64,000 nucleotides of DNA from positions 620,001-684,000 of the forward strand of contig NZ_JAFIBU010000001.1 in the NCBI RefSeq assembly GCF_017833255.1. Direction: 5' to 3'. Under the pieces are notes generated by a model that saw only the letters and a program-made list of their open reading frames with translations, searched no databases and was not told the DNA's origin. Source of the stretch: Paenibacillus sp. PvR098. Its GTDB lineage: Bacteria; Bacillota; Bacilli; Paenibacillales; NBRC-103111. This document shows positions 1-8,565 of this stretch, piece after piece. Positions within the stretch are counted from its first letter, which is position 1. Every line of letters starts with the position of its first letter. Position numbers and translations under genes: made by a program.

Positions 1-198
1 TTCTCTGTTTTCTCCACAATAATCAAAATAATTGGCACCGATACCGCAAGCGGCCAAATCACCGCCATTATTGGAGGCAAACGAAATCCACGACTCATTG
101 ACAAAAATAATCGTTCCTTTTGTATCGATCAAAGCAATCTGGTCTATCAGTGAGTTCACAATAGCAAGACTCAAGTGTTCAACATTAGATGAAACCAT
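1..198 (-). CDS. PAS-domain sensor protein, N-terminal part (runs off the window)
   Basis: The reverse strand is open from an ATG at 198 to the window edge, giving 66 residues. The sequence has the pattern of a PAS domain: a helix, then IALIDTKGTIIFVNESW around residues 18-34, then GIGANYFDYC, the usual continuation of PAS S-box proteins. A ribosome binding site (AGGGG) lies about 10 bases upstream of the ATG. The output domain lies outside the window, so it could be a diguanylate cyclase/phosphodiesterase, a kinase or a transcription factor. The PAS call rests on directly visible motifs; the function is open. Confidence 0.75.
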   Translation of the reverse strand, partial: MVSSNVEHLSLAIVNSLIDQIALIDTKGTIIFVNESWISFASNNGGDLAACGIGANYFDYCGENRE

Positions 199-561
199 GA
201 CCAATCGCCCCTAACCAGCAGAATCTCGAAATAGGTATACATGAACACCTCTCAATCCGCAAAAATAACCCCCCAGAATAAGGGGGGCCTCATACTGGCA
301 GCTGGCTGGCATATTGTACAAGAAGATGTACAGTTTAGCCCCTGTAGTTTTGCGGCCTTATTTTTCAATAAGTGTGCCCGTCATATTGTATTTGTTTCTT
401 GATCATTAATACAAAGTCATCTTTATCCTTTATTATAATCTTGTTATGTTAAGTTGTCACTGCGGTTTCGACAAATAACAACATTAAATGCGAACTATTT
501 CTTGATATAATGTAGATATGGCTATTTAAATATCCAGACACTATCCGCAGGAGGAAAGACA
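199..561. promoter_or_regulatory. Divergent intergenic region with promoter signals
   Basis: This 363-base gap separates the leftward PAS gene from the rightward dehydrogenase and shows no coding stretch. A TATAAT box lies at 506-511, with only a weak -35 candidate 16 bases upstream. TTGTC and GACAA half-sites flank an 11-base spacer near 453-473 and could be an operator. The dehydrogenase ribosome binding site AGGAGG starts at about 550. The promoter assignment is inference. Confidence 0.4.
262..287 (-). terminator. Terminator-like hairpin upstream of the PAS gene
   Basis: CCCCCC at 269-274 pairs with GGGGGG at 282-287 across a 7-base loop. Read on the minus strand it is followed by TTATTTTT. 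It could stop or attenuate leftward transcription entering the PAS gene, or be a remnant of a lost upstream gene. Confidence 0.4.
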
Positions 562-1647
562 ATGAATGGAGTTCACTTCGTTTTGGGATCCCCAAACGCC
601 TACATCCACGAACCTGGTATTTTGCGTAAGGCTGGAGAATGGATAGGAAAATACGGCAGATCCGTATTTATCGTAAGCGGCGAGAAATCTTGGAACAGCT
701 GCGGAAGCCGGTTGGCCTTCAGCTTGGATGAGTCGGGAATTCGTTATGAGATGCATCGATACCGTGGAGAATGTTCCTATGAAGAAATGGAACGATTGAA
801 AGCGCTTGTGGATTCGGGTGTAGATCTGATCTGCGGCGTGGGGGGCGGGAAAGTAATGGATACCTCTAAAGCTCTGGCTGATGCCCTAGGCAAACCGTTT
901 GTGGCCATCCCCACCTTGGCTGCAACATGTGCAGCTGTCGCCAATCTATCGATCATGTACACTGAAGACGGTGTTTACTTGAATTTTCCCGTTTATGTCC
1001 GGGGGACGCTGCTTTGTTTAGTGGATACGGAGATCATTGCACAAGCTCCTGCTCGTTATTTGGCCGCGGGCATTGCGGATACATTGGCGAAGTGGATCGA
1101 AGCGCCGATGTCTGCCACCGGGAGAAAGCATAATCTCCCAACGATTGGCGGACTTCAGGCGGCCAAGCTTTGTTATGACACGCTGATTCAGCACAGCGCA
1201 CAGGCGCTGGAGGATGCCCGACAAGGAATACCAAGCGAAGCGCTTCAGCAAGTTATCGATGCGAATATTTTATTCAGCGGATTGGTAGGCGGGCTTGGAG
1301 AAGACAATTGCCGAACAGCAGCGGCTCATGCGATACATAATGGTCTGACCGCCATCCAAGACACCCATGAGGCTTATCATGGGGAAAAGGTGGCATACGG
1401 CATTTTAGTACAACTTGTCTTGGAACACCGGTCAAAGCATGAGATGGACGAGATGCTGGCGTTTTATAAAGAAGTCGGGCTCCCGCATCGGCTTGACCAG
1501 ATAGGAATTCATAGGGAGTTAACGAATGAGGAATGGAATGAGATTGCGCGGGTGTCGCTTCTTCCGGAAGGCACGATGGCTAATATGCCGTTTGCCATTT
1601 CAAGCGAGATGGTCATCCGTGCGATTAGAGAAGTAGAGAGCTGGTAA
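562..1647 (+). CDS. Iron-containing alcohol/hydroxycarboxylate dehydrogenase family protein (HcxA/YbdH-like)
   Basis: The 361-residue product is full length for the GldA/HcxA branch of metal-dependent group III dehydrogenases. The nucleotide-binding motif GVGGGKVMDTSKA lies near residues 92-104. The segment PTLAATCAA and the metal-site stretches GIADTLAKW and AAHAIHNGL resemble E. coli YbdH (hydroxycarboxylate dehydrogenase A) more than glycerol dehydrogenase, which has PTIASTDAP at that point. The start follows a strong AGGAGG with 6-7 base spacing. It probably reduces a 2-oxo acid or oxidises a hydroxyacid with NAD(P)H in the cytoplasm. It is monocistronic, with its own terminator. Family is certain, substrate is not. 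Confidence 0.85.
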   Translation: MNGVHFVLGSPNAYIHEPGILRKAGEWIGKYGRSVFIVSGEKSWNSCGSRLAFSLDESGIRYEMHRYRGECSYEEMERLKALVDSGVDLICGVGGGKVMDTSKALADALGKPFVAIPTLAATCAAVANLSIMYTEDGVYLNFPVYVRGTLLCLVDTEIIAQAPARYLAAGIADTLAKWIEAPMSATGRKHNLPTIGGLQAAKLCYDTLIQHSAQALEDARQGIPSEALQQVIDANILFSGLVGGLGEDNCRTAAAHAIHNGLTAIQDTHEAYHGEKVAYGILVQLVLEHRSKHEMDEMLAFYKEVGLPHRLDQIGIHRELTNEEWNEIARVSLLPEGTMANMPFAISSEMVIRAIREVESW

Positions 1648-1665
1648 CGAGTTATCATCGCAGGG

Positions 1666-1698
1666 AATACCCATGACAAATGTCATGGGTATTTTTGT
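1666..1698 (+). terminator. Rho-independent terminator of the dehydrogenase gene
   Basis: A perfect 13-base inverted repeat (1666-1678 with 1681-1693) encloses a very short loop and runs into a T-rich stretch. It lies 19 bases after the stop codon. Confidence 0.85.
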
Positions 1699-1842
1699 TG
1701 CCTATTAAAATATGACTAGCTCTCTCCGCGTTAACCGTTTCTTTTAGCCATTGATTTACATACACCTATCATAGAAAAAGAAAAGGTATCCGTCTGTTTA
1801 AAATAATCTTACTAACATCACAGAAAGGAGAGATGACCAATA

Positions 1843-2499
1843 ATGAAGAAACACGTCCTTATTATTGCTGCTCATCCTGACGATGAACTGCTGGGCTCGG
1901 GAGGGACGATAAAAAAATTGATTCAAAATGGATTTGAGGTGATTACTGTCATCACCGCCAGGGGCCGACCGGAGGAAGATCATCATATACGGCAGTTTGC
2001 CATGAGAGCGAACCAGCATTTGGGGATCAAAGATGTTATTTTTTTGAATTTCCCCAATTTGGAATTGGAATGCTCTCCGCTGCATGTAATTAACAAAAAC
2101 ATCGAAAAAATAATTCTTCAGTATGACCCTGCTATGATTTTTACTCACCATTACGGTGATTTAAACCGAGATCATCAAATTACGTATCAAGCCGTAATGA
2201 CGGCTGTGCGGCCCCTCCCCGGCAGCTCTCCCATAGAAATATTATGTTTTGAAACGGTGTCCTCCACTGAATGGACAGGGCATACCAATGATAAAACATT
2301 TAAACCCAATTATTACGTTGACATCAGCGATACGATATATGACAAACTGGCTGCACTAAAGCATTACGAAGTCGAGATGCGTTCGTTTCCTCATCCGCGG
2401 TCCTATGATGGAGTGACGTATTTAGCCCGTGTCCGTGGAATGACGGTTGGGGTCCCTTATGCGGAAGCATTCGAAATCATACGAAAGATATGGAAATGA
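1843..2499 (+). CDS. PIG-L (LmbE-like) family N-acetylsugar deacetylase
   Basis: The 218-residue product opens with the zinc-binding motif AAHPDDELLGSGG (residues 9-21) and carries the second metal motif THHYGDLNRDHQ near residue 100. Together these define the PIG-L/LmbE fold, zinc-dependent deacetylases of N-acetylglucosaminyl compounds. BshB of bacillithiol synthesis belongs here, but this protein stands alone rather than beside bsh genes, so a role in glycan or spore-surface sugar modification is equally possible. The ribosome binding site GAAAGGAG lies upstream of the ATG. The small oxidase-locus genes follow at 2566. Confidence 0.85.
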   Translation: MKKHVLIIAAHPDDELLGSGGTIKKLIQNGFEVITVITARGRPEEDHHIRQFAMRANQHLGIKDVIFLNFPNLELECSPLHVINKNIEKIILQYDPAMIFTHHYGDLNRDHQITYQAVMTAVRPLPGSSPIEILCFETVSSTEWTGHTNDKTFKPNYYVDISDTIYDKLAALKHYEVEMRSFPHPRSYDGVTYLARVRGMTVGVPYAEAFEIIRKIWK

Positions 2500-2565
2500 C
2501 GAAATGAGCATACATCCATAGCATGTTGATTCCGTATGGATTATTCATTTGAGGAGGAAGCACGT

Positions 2566-2865
2566 ATGAGTACAACGAGTTCAGGCTCTACATTACCCGA
2601 GAACGAAATGTTTATAGAGATGCTTGGCCAACATATTCTAATCGTTACCAAATCGGCGCAGTTAAATATTTTGGGTCAAACATTCAGGGGCATATTTACC
2701 GGCAAGCTATGCCATGTTGCAGACGGCTACATCACGCTCGATCCGGTTATTATCAAAATGTTTAATGCGCCTTTTTATCGTTTTCCTACACCGCTCCAAT
2801 ACCCGATTGAGCAAATCGCCAATTTTATGCCGTTTGATCCCGAGACCCGTTTGCCGCTAACTTAA
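2566..2865 (+). CDS. Small protein of the multicopper-oxidase locus (MnxE/MnxF-position)
   Basis: The 99-residue protein has a Ser/Thr-rich head and then a beta-rich core (GQHILIVTKSAQLNI, then GIFTGKLCHVADGYITLDP) that looks like a small SH3/Sm-type barrel. The start chosen is the ATG at 2566, eight bases after GAGGAGG; an ATG 30 bases upstream has no ribosome binding site. It is followed after 23 bases by a 94-residue protein and then by the giant multicopper oxidase. In marine Bacillus, MnxE and MnxF are two ~100-residue partners encoded directly upstream of MnxG. Position and size match, but I cannot confirm homology from memory of their sequences. Confidence 0.6.
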   Translation: MSTTSSGSTLPENEMFIEMLGQHILIVTKSAQLNILGQTFRGIFTGKLCHVADGYITLDPVIIKMFNAPFYRFPTPLQYPIEQIANFMPFDPETRLPLT

Positions 2866-2888
2866 ATCAGATATGGAGGTCATCATTT

Positions 2889-3173
2889 ATGCATGATAGG
2901 CAGGCACATGATATCCACATCCTTCGTCGAAAGTCCATAAGTGAAGCTTTTGAACAGGGTATTGGAAGAAGGGTGTTCCTCTTGATTCCTCAGTATCCCT
3001 TCATGATGATTGGACGAATCGATAGAATGGTTAGCGATTTTGTGGTTCTCGAAGCGGAAACAACAAATATTAACGAATTGGACGGACGTATGATCAGCGT
3101 TCATATTGATCAAATTGAAGTGTTTTATATTGAAGGAAAACACGGTGTAAAGATTCCCCGATTAGACTGCTAG
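2889..3173 (+). CDS. Small Sm-like/DUF2642-like barrel protein upstream of the oxidase (MnxF-position)
   Basis: The 94-residue protein has a short polar N-terminus and then a barrel signature: GRRVFLLIPQ, GRIDRMVSDFVVLEAE, a loop, and a closing ISVHIDQIEVFYIE strand. The pattern G-x-I-x2-(V/M)-x2-DFV-x-L recurs in the proteins at 6939, 7716 and 10692, so it belongs to a local family of small beta-barrels reminiscent of the CotB/DUF2642 spore proteins. The stop is 20 bases before the TTG of the oxidase, so the genes are co-transcribed. It may be a structural subunit of an oxidase complex, as MnxF is with MnxG; this is inference from context. Confidence 0.65.
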   Translation: MHDRQAHDIHILRRKSISEAFEQGIGRRVFLLIPQYPFMMIGRIDRMVSDFVVLEAETTNINELDGRMISVHIDQIEVFYIEGKHGVKIPRLDC

Positions 3174-3193
3174 TCCAGAAAGGAGGAAATCTC

Positions 3194-6100
3194 TTGCTTA
3201 GATGCTTTCACATTGTAGCCATCCCGGTACGTATGGTCATCAACAGCTTCGGAGATCACGACCCCAACGGGATGATGTATGTTCTTAAAGAGAATGAAAG
3301 CCGGGTAAAAGAAGAGACTGCCCACAATCCGTTTACCCCCGTCGACTTGGTTCAACCGTTAGTTATTCGGGCAAATATAGGGGATGAAATAGAAGTTTTG
3401 TTTGAGAATCAGCTTCCTTTCAGTACGTCAATCCACATTCAACGGGCTGATTATCATGTGCAGACATCCGATGGCGCATTTGTGGGCTGTAACGATAACT
3501 CAACCGCTCCGCCATGCTCTCCCGGCCATGTCCAGCAGTACCGTTGGTCCGTCCATCTGGAGGGCATCCATTTATTCTTCGACCTCGGAAATACGCTGTC
3601 TAGTGAATGGGGGAGCAATGTTCACGGGCTGTTCGGAGCGCTCATCGTTCAACCGAAAGGTTCTTGGTGGACCGATCCCGTAACTGGTAAGCCCCTTAAC
3701 AGTGGAATTTACGCTGACGTGCATCATCCGCTGCTTCCATCGTTCCGTGAGTATGCCTGGATGTTCCACGACGAGATGGAGGTCAACGATTTAACGGGAC
3801 AAAATCCTATCGATCCGCATACACTGCAGCACGAAGCGTCGCACAGTGTAAATTACAGGGCTGAACCGATGCGAAACCGGATGCGTTTGCTGCAGGAGGG
3901 CGTTGTTTGTCCCGATTGCGAGGGGGAAGAGGTACATCACGATTCCTGGGTTTTTGGAGATCCGGCCACACCCATTTTACGCGCTTACGTAGGAGACCCG
4001 GTGAAAATTCGCCTTATGCACGGCGGAGTGAAAGAAACGCACGTATTCCACTATCATGTTCATCAATGGCTGTTTGAAGCGGAAGACCAGGATTCGGAGC
4101 TTATCGATTCGCAGGCAATTTCTCCTCAAACCTCTTACACAGTATCACCACTATATGGCGCCGGGAGCTTACAAGGCGCATTTGGTGATATTATCATCCA
4201 TTGCCACTTGTATCCGCATTTCACCGAGGGAATGTGGGGGATGCAGCGGATATTCAATACGCTGCAGGATGGCGGTCAATGTTATCCGAACGGGGTCCCG
4301 ATCCAGGCGTTACAACCCTTACCGGGTCGCCCCCATCCGCCCAGGCCAACTCCGGAGAAACCGGGTTTCCCAGGATTTATCCCCGGTGTGGTGGGATATA
4401 AGGCACCACGCCCTCCGATGGGGATTGTAGGAGGACGTAAAGCTACGTCGCTGGAAAAGAACCAATTTGCCCCCAATGCCAGCCCGGGCGCCGTTTTTGT
4501 TAACCCCACTACGGAAGGAATTCCAGAGCGGAATTACCATATTATAGCGATGGAGTTGCCTATTGTCTATAACAAGCAGGGCTGGTACGATCCACACGGA
4601 AGAATCTTTGTTCTGGCAGAGGATGAAGAGGATATCCGCTCCGGCCGGAAGAAACCGGTGCCGTTGGTTATATTCGCCAACTCGGGTGACTGCGTGAATT
4701 TAAAATTGACAAATAAGCTACCGGAGACGTTAGGGGGCAATGCGTTTCAGCTGGTGAACCGAACATATGAGGCGGGACTGCACGTTCATTTCGTTAAATT
4801 CGATCCGCTCTCGTCGGATGGGGCGAATGTGGGCTGGAACTATGATAGCAGCCTGATGCCTGGAGAAACGGGGCATTATCAATGGTACTGTGAGGTCGAA
4901 CTAAGGGGCACGTTCTTCCATGACCATCTGTTTGCGAACTCGCATCAGCAGCATGGGTTATTCGCTGGCATCAACATTCAGGCAAGAGGCTCCAAGCATC
5001 TGGATCCACATACCCTCAAAGTCATTCGAAGCGGTACGCAAGCGGTGATTACCAATCCTCTAATTCCAGATTTTCGTGAGCTGACCTTATTCGTGCATGA
5101 TTTCACGATGCTCTTCGATGCCGACAGCTGTCCATTGAACCAGCCTCCGTTTCCTGGTTCCCCAGACGATCCGGGCGTCATGGGGATTAATTACCGCAAC
5201 GAGCCATTGCAGTTTCGTCTGAAGCCGGACTGTGATCCCGCGTACGTGTTCAGCTCCTATGTCCATGGAGACCCGTGTACGCCTCTGCTCCAAACGTACA
5301 ATGGCGATCCAGTACGCATCCGTTTATTCCAAGGGGCGCATGAGGAATCTCACAGCTTTAATCTGCACCGGCAGCGATGGCATCAGGAGCGCCGAGATCT
5401 GGACTCAGAAATCGTGCAGCAGCAGCATATCGGCATATCGGAGCATTATACTGCGGAGTTTTATGTCGATGGAGAAGGCGATTTTGATATGCTTTACCAT
5501 TTCGGGTCCATCGATGATCTATGGGTTGGCAATTGGGGCATCATTCGCAGCTATGAATCAGAAGTGCAGCATTTACCGCCGCTGCCGGACAGGAAGCCGC
5601 CAAGGCAAAGAAAGACACCGCTGCCAGTCCCTACAGGGGAGCTGCCGCCGCCTGCTCCCGACCCTGGAAACCCTTGTCCGCCCAATGCTGTAACGAGATG
5701 CTATGAGGTCGTTGCCATGCAGACGCCTATCGTGTACAACGAGGCTGGGGATCACGATCCTTTTGGCATTGTGTTCGCTCTTGCAGAAGATGTTTCTGCC
5801 ATTATAAACAAACAGAAGAATCCGGAACCGCTTATTTTGAGGGCTAATGTAGGCGATTGCGTAGAAGTTACACTGCACAACCGCTTATCCTGCGATGTTC
5901 ATAATGATATGATTCATGGCTATCCCGGTGTGCCAGTGGAAGCTCCGTTCCCGCCTTCGTTCCGAATTTCGCTGCATCCCCAGTTCCTTGTTTACGATGC
6001 TCGGGGCTCCGATGGCGCCACCGTAGGCTTCAATCCGGATCAAACGGTAGGACCGGGCTGCAGTATCACGTACCGATGGTATGTTGATTTGGAGCTAGGC

Positions 6101-7012
6101 TCCTGCAATCTTTGGGATATGGCGGATTTGCGTAACCACCGGCACCATGGTGCGTTCGGCATTCTGATCATAGAACCTAGAGGCTCTAAATACCTGGACC
6201 CTGTTACCCGTAAAGAAGCGGTCACAGGAAGCCAGATGATTATCTCCAATCCGCTCCTTGGAGAGTTTCGTGAATTCGTCCTCCTCATGCACGACGGCGT
6301 AAGGCTGGTTGACAGAGAAGGGAATCTCATCCTCGATCCGGAACCGCCGATTCTCATGGACAATGCGGAAGCGGATATCGAAGACTTCGAGGACCAAGGC
6401 TCTCGCGGGTTCAACTATCGGGCCGAGCGATTTAGACACCGGTTATTGCGAAACCCAGACATTGCGAAAGTATTCAGCTCTAAAGTTCATGGCGATCCAT
6501 CCACCCCTGTTTTTCTGGCTTATGCAGGGGATCCGGTGACGGTTCGTTTCGTGTTTCCTTCCGACAGGGCGCGTGCCCACGCCTTTGTAATGCATGGGCA
6601 CGAATGGTATCGCAGCTCTGACGATTTGAATTCAACGGTGGTAAGCGTACGCGGCCAAAACACGGTAGGTTCCTCAGACGATATTTATCTTGGTTACGGA
6701 GCAGGCAGCATGTTCAATATTCCGGGTGACTATATGTACCGGTCAGGCAATATTCGGTGGGATGTGGAGTTAGGGCTTTGGGGATTCATTCGCGTGCTGG
6801 GTGAACACTGTCATTTCTTGGCGCCATTGAAAGATTCCCGTATAGTCCAGCTTGCAGCTCCTCCGGCGAATTCGGATGGGACTCTGTCTAGTAACGTGAA
6901 GAAGGAGACTAGGGAGACATTTCAGGAGGTGATTAACAATGACGAAACAACGGTTCAAAGACGTCAGCCCTGGCGTGCCTTGTCCCGAATCATCAACCAT
7001 ATCCGTACCTGA
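3194..7012 (+). CDS. mnxG: Giant six-cupredoxin multicopper oxidase, MnxG-like putative Mn(II) oxidase
   Basis: The 1272-residue protein has three repeats starting near residues 4, 447 and 836 (HIVAIP, HIIAMELPIVYN, YEVVAMQTPIVYN), joined by Pro-rich linkers; each probably holds two cupredoxin domains. Copper ligands are unevenly kept. Repeat 1 carries HVFHYHVHQW (283-292) and the type 1 motif HCHLYPHFTEGM (336-347). Repeat 2 carries HVHFVKFD (530-537) and HDH (576-578) followed by HQQHGL. Repeat 3 and the remaining positions are degenerate, for example LHPQFLVYD and AFVMHGHEW. One mononuclear plus one trinuclear site can thus be assembled between repeats 1 and 2. Size and layout fit MnxG, the spore-surface manganese oxidase. 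No signal peptide is visible, as expected for a spore-layer protein made in the mother cell. The start is TTG after AAAGGAGG. Confidence 0.75.
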   Translation: MLRCFHIVAIPVRMVINSFGDHDPNGMMYVLKENESRVKEETAHNPFTPVDLVQPLVIRANIGDEIEVLFENQLPFSTSIHIQRADYHVQTSDGAFVGCNDNSTAPPCSPGHVQQYRWSVHLEGIHLFFDLGNTLSSEWGSNVHGLFGALIVQPKGSWWTDPVTGKPLNSGIYADVHHPLLPSFREYAWMFHDEMEVNDLTGQNPIDPHTLQHEASHSVNYRAEPMRNRMRLLQEGVVCPDCEGEEVHHDSWVFGDPATPILRAYVGDPVKIRLMHGGVKETHVFHYHVHQWLFEAEDQDSELIDSQAISPQTSYTVSPLYGAGSLQGAFGDIIIHCHLYPHFTEGMWGMQRIFNTLQDGGQCYPNGVPIQALQPLPGRPHPPRPTPEKPGFPGFIPGVVGYKAPRPPMGIVGGRKATSLEKNQFAPNASPGAVFVNPTTEGIPERNYHIIAMELPIVYNKQGWYDPHGRIFVLAEDEEDIRSGRKKPVPLVIFANSGDCVNLKLTNKLPETLGGNAFQLVNRTYEAGLHVHFVKFDPLSSDGANVGWNYDSSLMPGETGHYQWYCEVELRGTFFHDHLFANSHQQHGLFAGINIQARGSKHLDPHTLKVIRSGTQAVITNPLIPDFRELTLFVHDFTMLFDADSCPLNQPPFPGSPDDPGVMGINYRNEPLQFRLKPDCDPAYVFSSYVHGDPCTPLLQTYNGDPVRIRLFQGAHEESHSFNLHRQRWHQERRDLDSEIVQQQHIGISEHYTAEFYVDGEGDFDMLYHFGSIDDLWVGNWGIIRSYESEVQHLPPLPDRKPPRQRKTPLPVPTGELPPPAPDPGNPCPPNAVTRCYEVVAMQTPIVYNEAGDHDPFGIVFALAEDVSAIINKQKNPEPLILRANVGDCVEVTLHNRLSCDVHNDMIHGYPGVPVEAPFPPSFRISLHPQFLVYDARGSDGATVGFNPDQTVGPGCSITYRWYVDLELGSCNLWDMADLRNHRHHGAFGILIIEPRGSKYLDPVTRKEAVTGSQMIISNPLLGEFREFVLLMHDGVRLVDREGNLILDPEPPILMDNAEADIEDFEDQGSRGFNYRAERFRHRLLRNPDIAKVFSSKVHGDPSTPVFLAYAGDPVTVRFVFPSDRARAHAFVMHGHEWYRSSDDLNSTVVSVRGQNTVGSSDDIYLGYGAGSMFNIPGDYMYRSGNIRWDVELGLWGFIRVLGEHCHFLAPLKDSRIVQLAAPPANSDGTLSSNVKKETRETFQEVINNDETTVQRRQPWRALSRIINHIRT

Positions 7013-7670
7013 CACTTTGGATTGTTCCTGTCCGAGGCCCATCACGACACGGCGCTTCCCATCGCCGAACAGTCCGCTTCGACCCAAAGATCTCGAACGA
7101 TTGAAGGAAAGCATCGAAGCAGCTAATGAGCTGCTTCGCACCCTTGGCAATCCTCGAGAGCCGGATAATCTCAGAGAGCTGCAGCTGCATTTTCGTACTC
7201 TTCGCGGTGTAATGGTGAGAATATCCGTCGACTGTACGGACGCAGTCATTCATTTGGTTGGCCGGGTGGAAGACGCGGGGAGGGACTTCCTTCAAATCAA
7301 TGCAGTTGGGCAGCAGGTGTTTGTTTTATATGATCGGATATGCCTTATCCACCAAGAAGAGTGCAAGGATTCTATCGTGGACACCCAGGAATTACGGGAT
7401 GCGGATGCATGCCTTCGTCGCGACCTTGTTTTGCATTTCGGAAGTTTTGTATCCGGTAATCCATACCTGATGAATTTGTTCTTCGGGCTTCCGCTCCATT
7501 GGTATTTGCTGCAGTTTGTATGCTGTGAGGTTGTAGTGCATAAAGTAGGGGAAGAGGGTCCGATACGCGGAATATTGGTCGGATCGGACAAAGAACAGGT
7601 TATCCAAATTCAAAAAGGTAATAAACTGGAGCAAATCAAATGCAGTGAAATCTGCTATCTGACGATATGA
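6939..7670 (+). CDS. Two-barrel Sm-like/CotB-like protein overlapping the oxidase gene
   Basis: The 243-residue protein begins at an ATG preceded by AGGAGGTG, inside the last 74 bases of the oxidase gene in another frame. A Pro/Ser/Cys-rich head of ~45 residues leads to a helix and barrel 1 (VMVRISVDCTDAV, GRVEDAGRDFLQI, QQVFVLYDRICLI). A helical link follows (LRRDLVLHFGSFVSGNPYL), then barrel 2 near the C-terminus (GILVGSDKEQVIQIQ). The same order, including LRR-L-x3-FG-x3-GG/SG, is found in the convergent gene at 7716-8432, so the two are paralogues. Barrel 1 resembles the N-terminal part of CotB-type coat proteins. It is probably a coat or complex-assembly partner of the oxidase; no enzymatic motif is seen. 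Confidence 0.65.
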   Translation: MTKQRFKDVSPGVPCPESSTISVPDTLDCSCPRPITTRRFPSPNSPLRPKDLERLKESIEAANELLRTLGNPREPDNLRELQLHFRTLRGVMVRISVDCTDAVIHLVGRVEDAGRDFLQINAVGQQVFVLYDRICLIHQEECKDSIVDTQELRDADACLRRDLVLHFGSFVSGNPYLMNLFFGLPLHWYLLQFVCCEVVVHKVGEEGPIRGILVGSDKEQVIQIQKGNKLEQIKCSEICYLTI

Positions 7671-7697
7671 AAAAAGCCCGTTATCCACGGGCTTTTT
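7671..7697. terminator. Bidirectional terminator between convergent paralogues
   Basis: AAAAAGCCCG (7671-7680) pairs with CGGGCTTTTT (7688-7697) over a 7-base loop, with A- and T-tracts on either side. It serves both the oxidase operon and the leftward gene ending at 7716. Confidence 0.85.
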
Positions 7698-7715
7698 TCA
7701 TGAATAACATAAGGT

Positions 7716-8432
7716 TTAACGCTTTAAGATACGGTCATAGAGTCTGAGGGAAAGATTCAGCATATAGGGAACCGTCATCTTTATTCTTCTAAGCTTAATG
7801 TAATCCACGTCACGCAGATTCACGTCGAATCTGTTTTTTGCGTTTTGCAGGGAAAGCGTTCCAGATGCTGCATAAACGATTTTGCCGGAATGCATAGTCT
7901 CATTAGCCGTAACCGTTACACTTGCTCCTTTCCAGCTTTGGAGACTGGTTTGGAGCGAATCCTCGTAAAATTGCTGTTTTAAGATATCGTGCCCGCCTAC
8001 CGTTTTGCCAAATTGAGTAAGCAGCCTTCTTCTTAGTTGTTCATCAAATACAACATGTTGATGTGTATTGGAAACATCAGGAAGACCGGCAGGGATATTG
8101 GAGGATTGAATACTGCGATAGGGAATCCAAATTCGGTTCCATAGCGTAGTCAGGACAACAAAGTCCCTGCCTATATTCGCCACCTTCCCTAAAGTATGCT
8201 GTTTATGAGCTCCGATGCTTGACACAATCTCAACCCGCTGATTTCGTTTGTGCTTAAAAAATTTGATTAGCATCAGGTTTTTTTTCTGACGGGGTAAAGA
8301 TTCGCTTAATTTCTGCAGGTTCACGTCATGGATATATTTTTGAAGCATTTTTAATTCGTAATCCGGCAGTGGACTGGCCGGGGAGGTATACTTTTCTTCT
8401 TCACGATTTGGACGGTCGGGTGATTTTTCCAT
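7716..8432 (-). CDS. Two-barrel Sm-like protein, paralogue of the 6939-7670 product
   Basis: The 238-residue basic protein has a charged N-terminus, a helical stretch, then barrel 1 (RVEIVSSIGAHKQHTLGK, VANIGRDFVVLTTLWNRIWI, YRSIQ) around residues 65-110. The link helix LRRRLLTQFGKTVGGHDIL follows, then barrel 2 (ASVTVTANETMHSGKIVYA). It mirrors the architecture of its convergent neighbour and shares the GRDF(V/L)-x-L core with the other small proteins of the locus. A GGAAGGTGG ribosome binding site precedes the ATG. It lacks the Cys/Pro-rich head of its paralogue. A spore-surface or nucleic-acid/protein-scaffold role is possible; nothing indicates catalysis. Confidence 0.6.
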   Translation of the reverse strand: MEKSPDRPNREEEKYTSPASPLPDYELKMLQKYIHDVNLQKLSESLPRQKKNLMLIKFFKHKRNQRVEIVSSIGAHKQHTLGKVANIGRDFVVLTTLWNRIWIPYRSIQSSNIPAGLPDVSNTHQHVVFDEQLRRRLLTQFGKTVGGHDILKQQFYEDSLQTSLQSWKGASVTVTANETMHSGKIVYAASGTLSLQNAKNRFDVNLRDVDYIKLRRIKMTVPYMLNLSLRLYDRILKR

Positions 8433-8565
8433 GATAAAGAGACCACCTTCCTTTCTTCATAGATTATTTGCTTGCTGCAACATTAGTACCTGTCAAACAC
8501 CCGTTTTCTAGGTTATAAGCACACATTGGGTACTATACCTCATAAAGTGATAGGAGGGCGATGGG

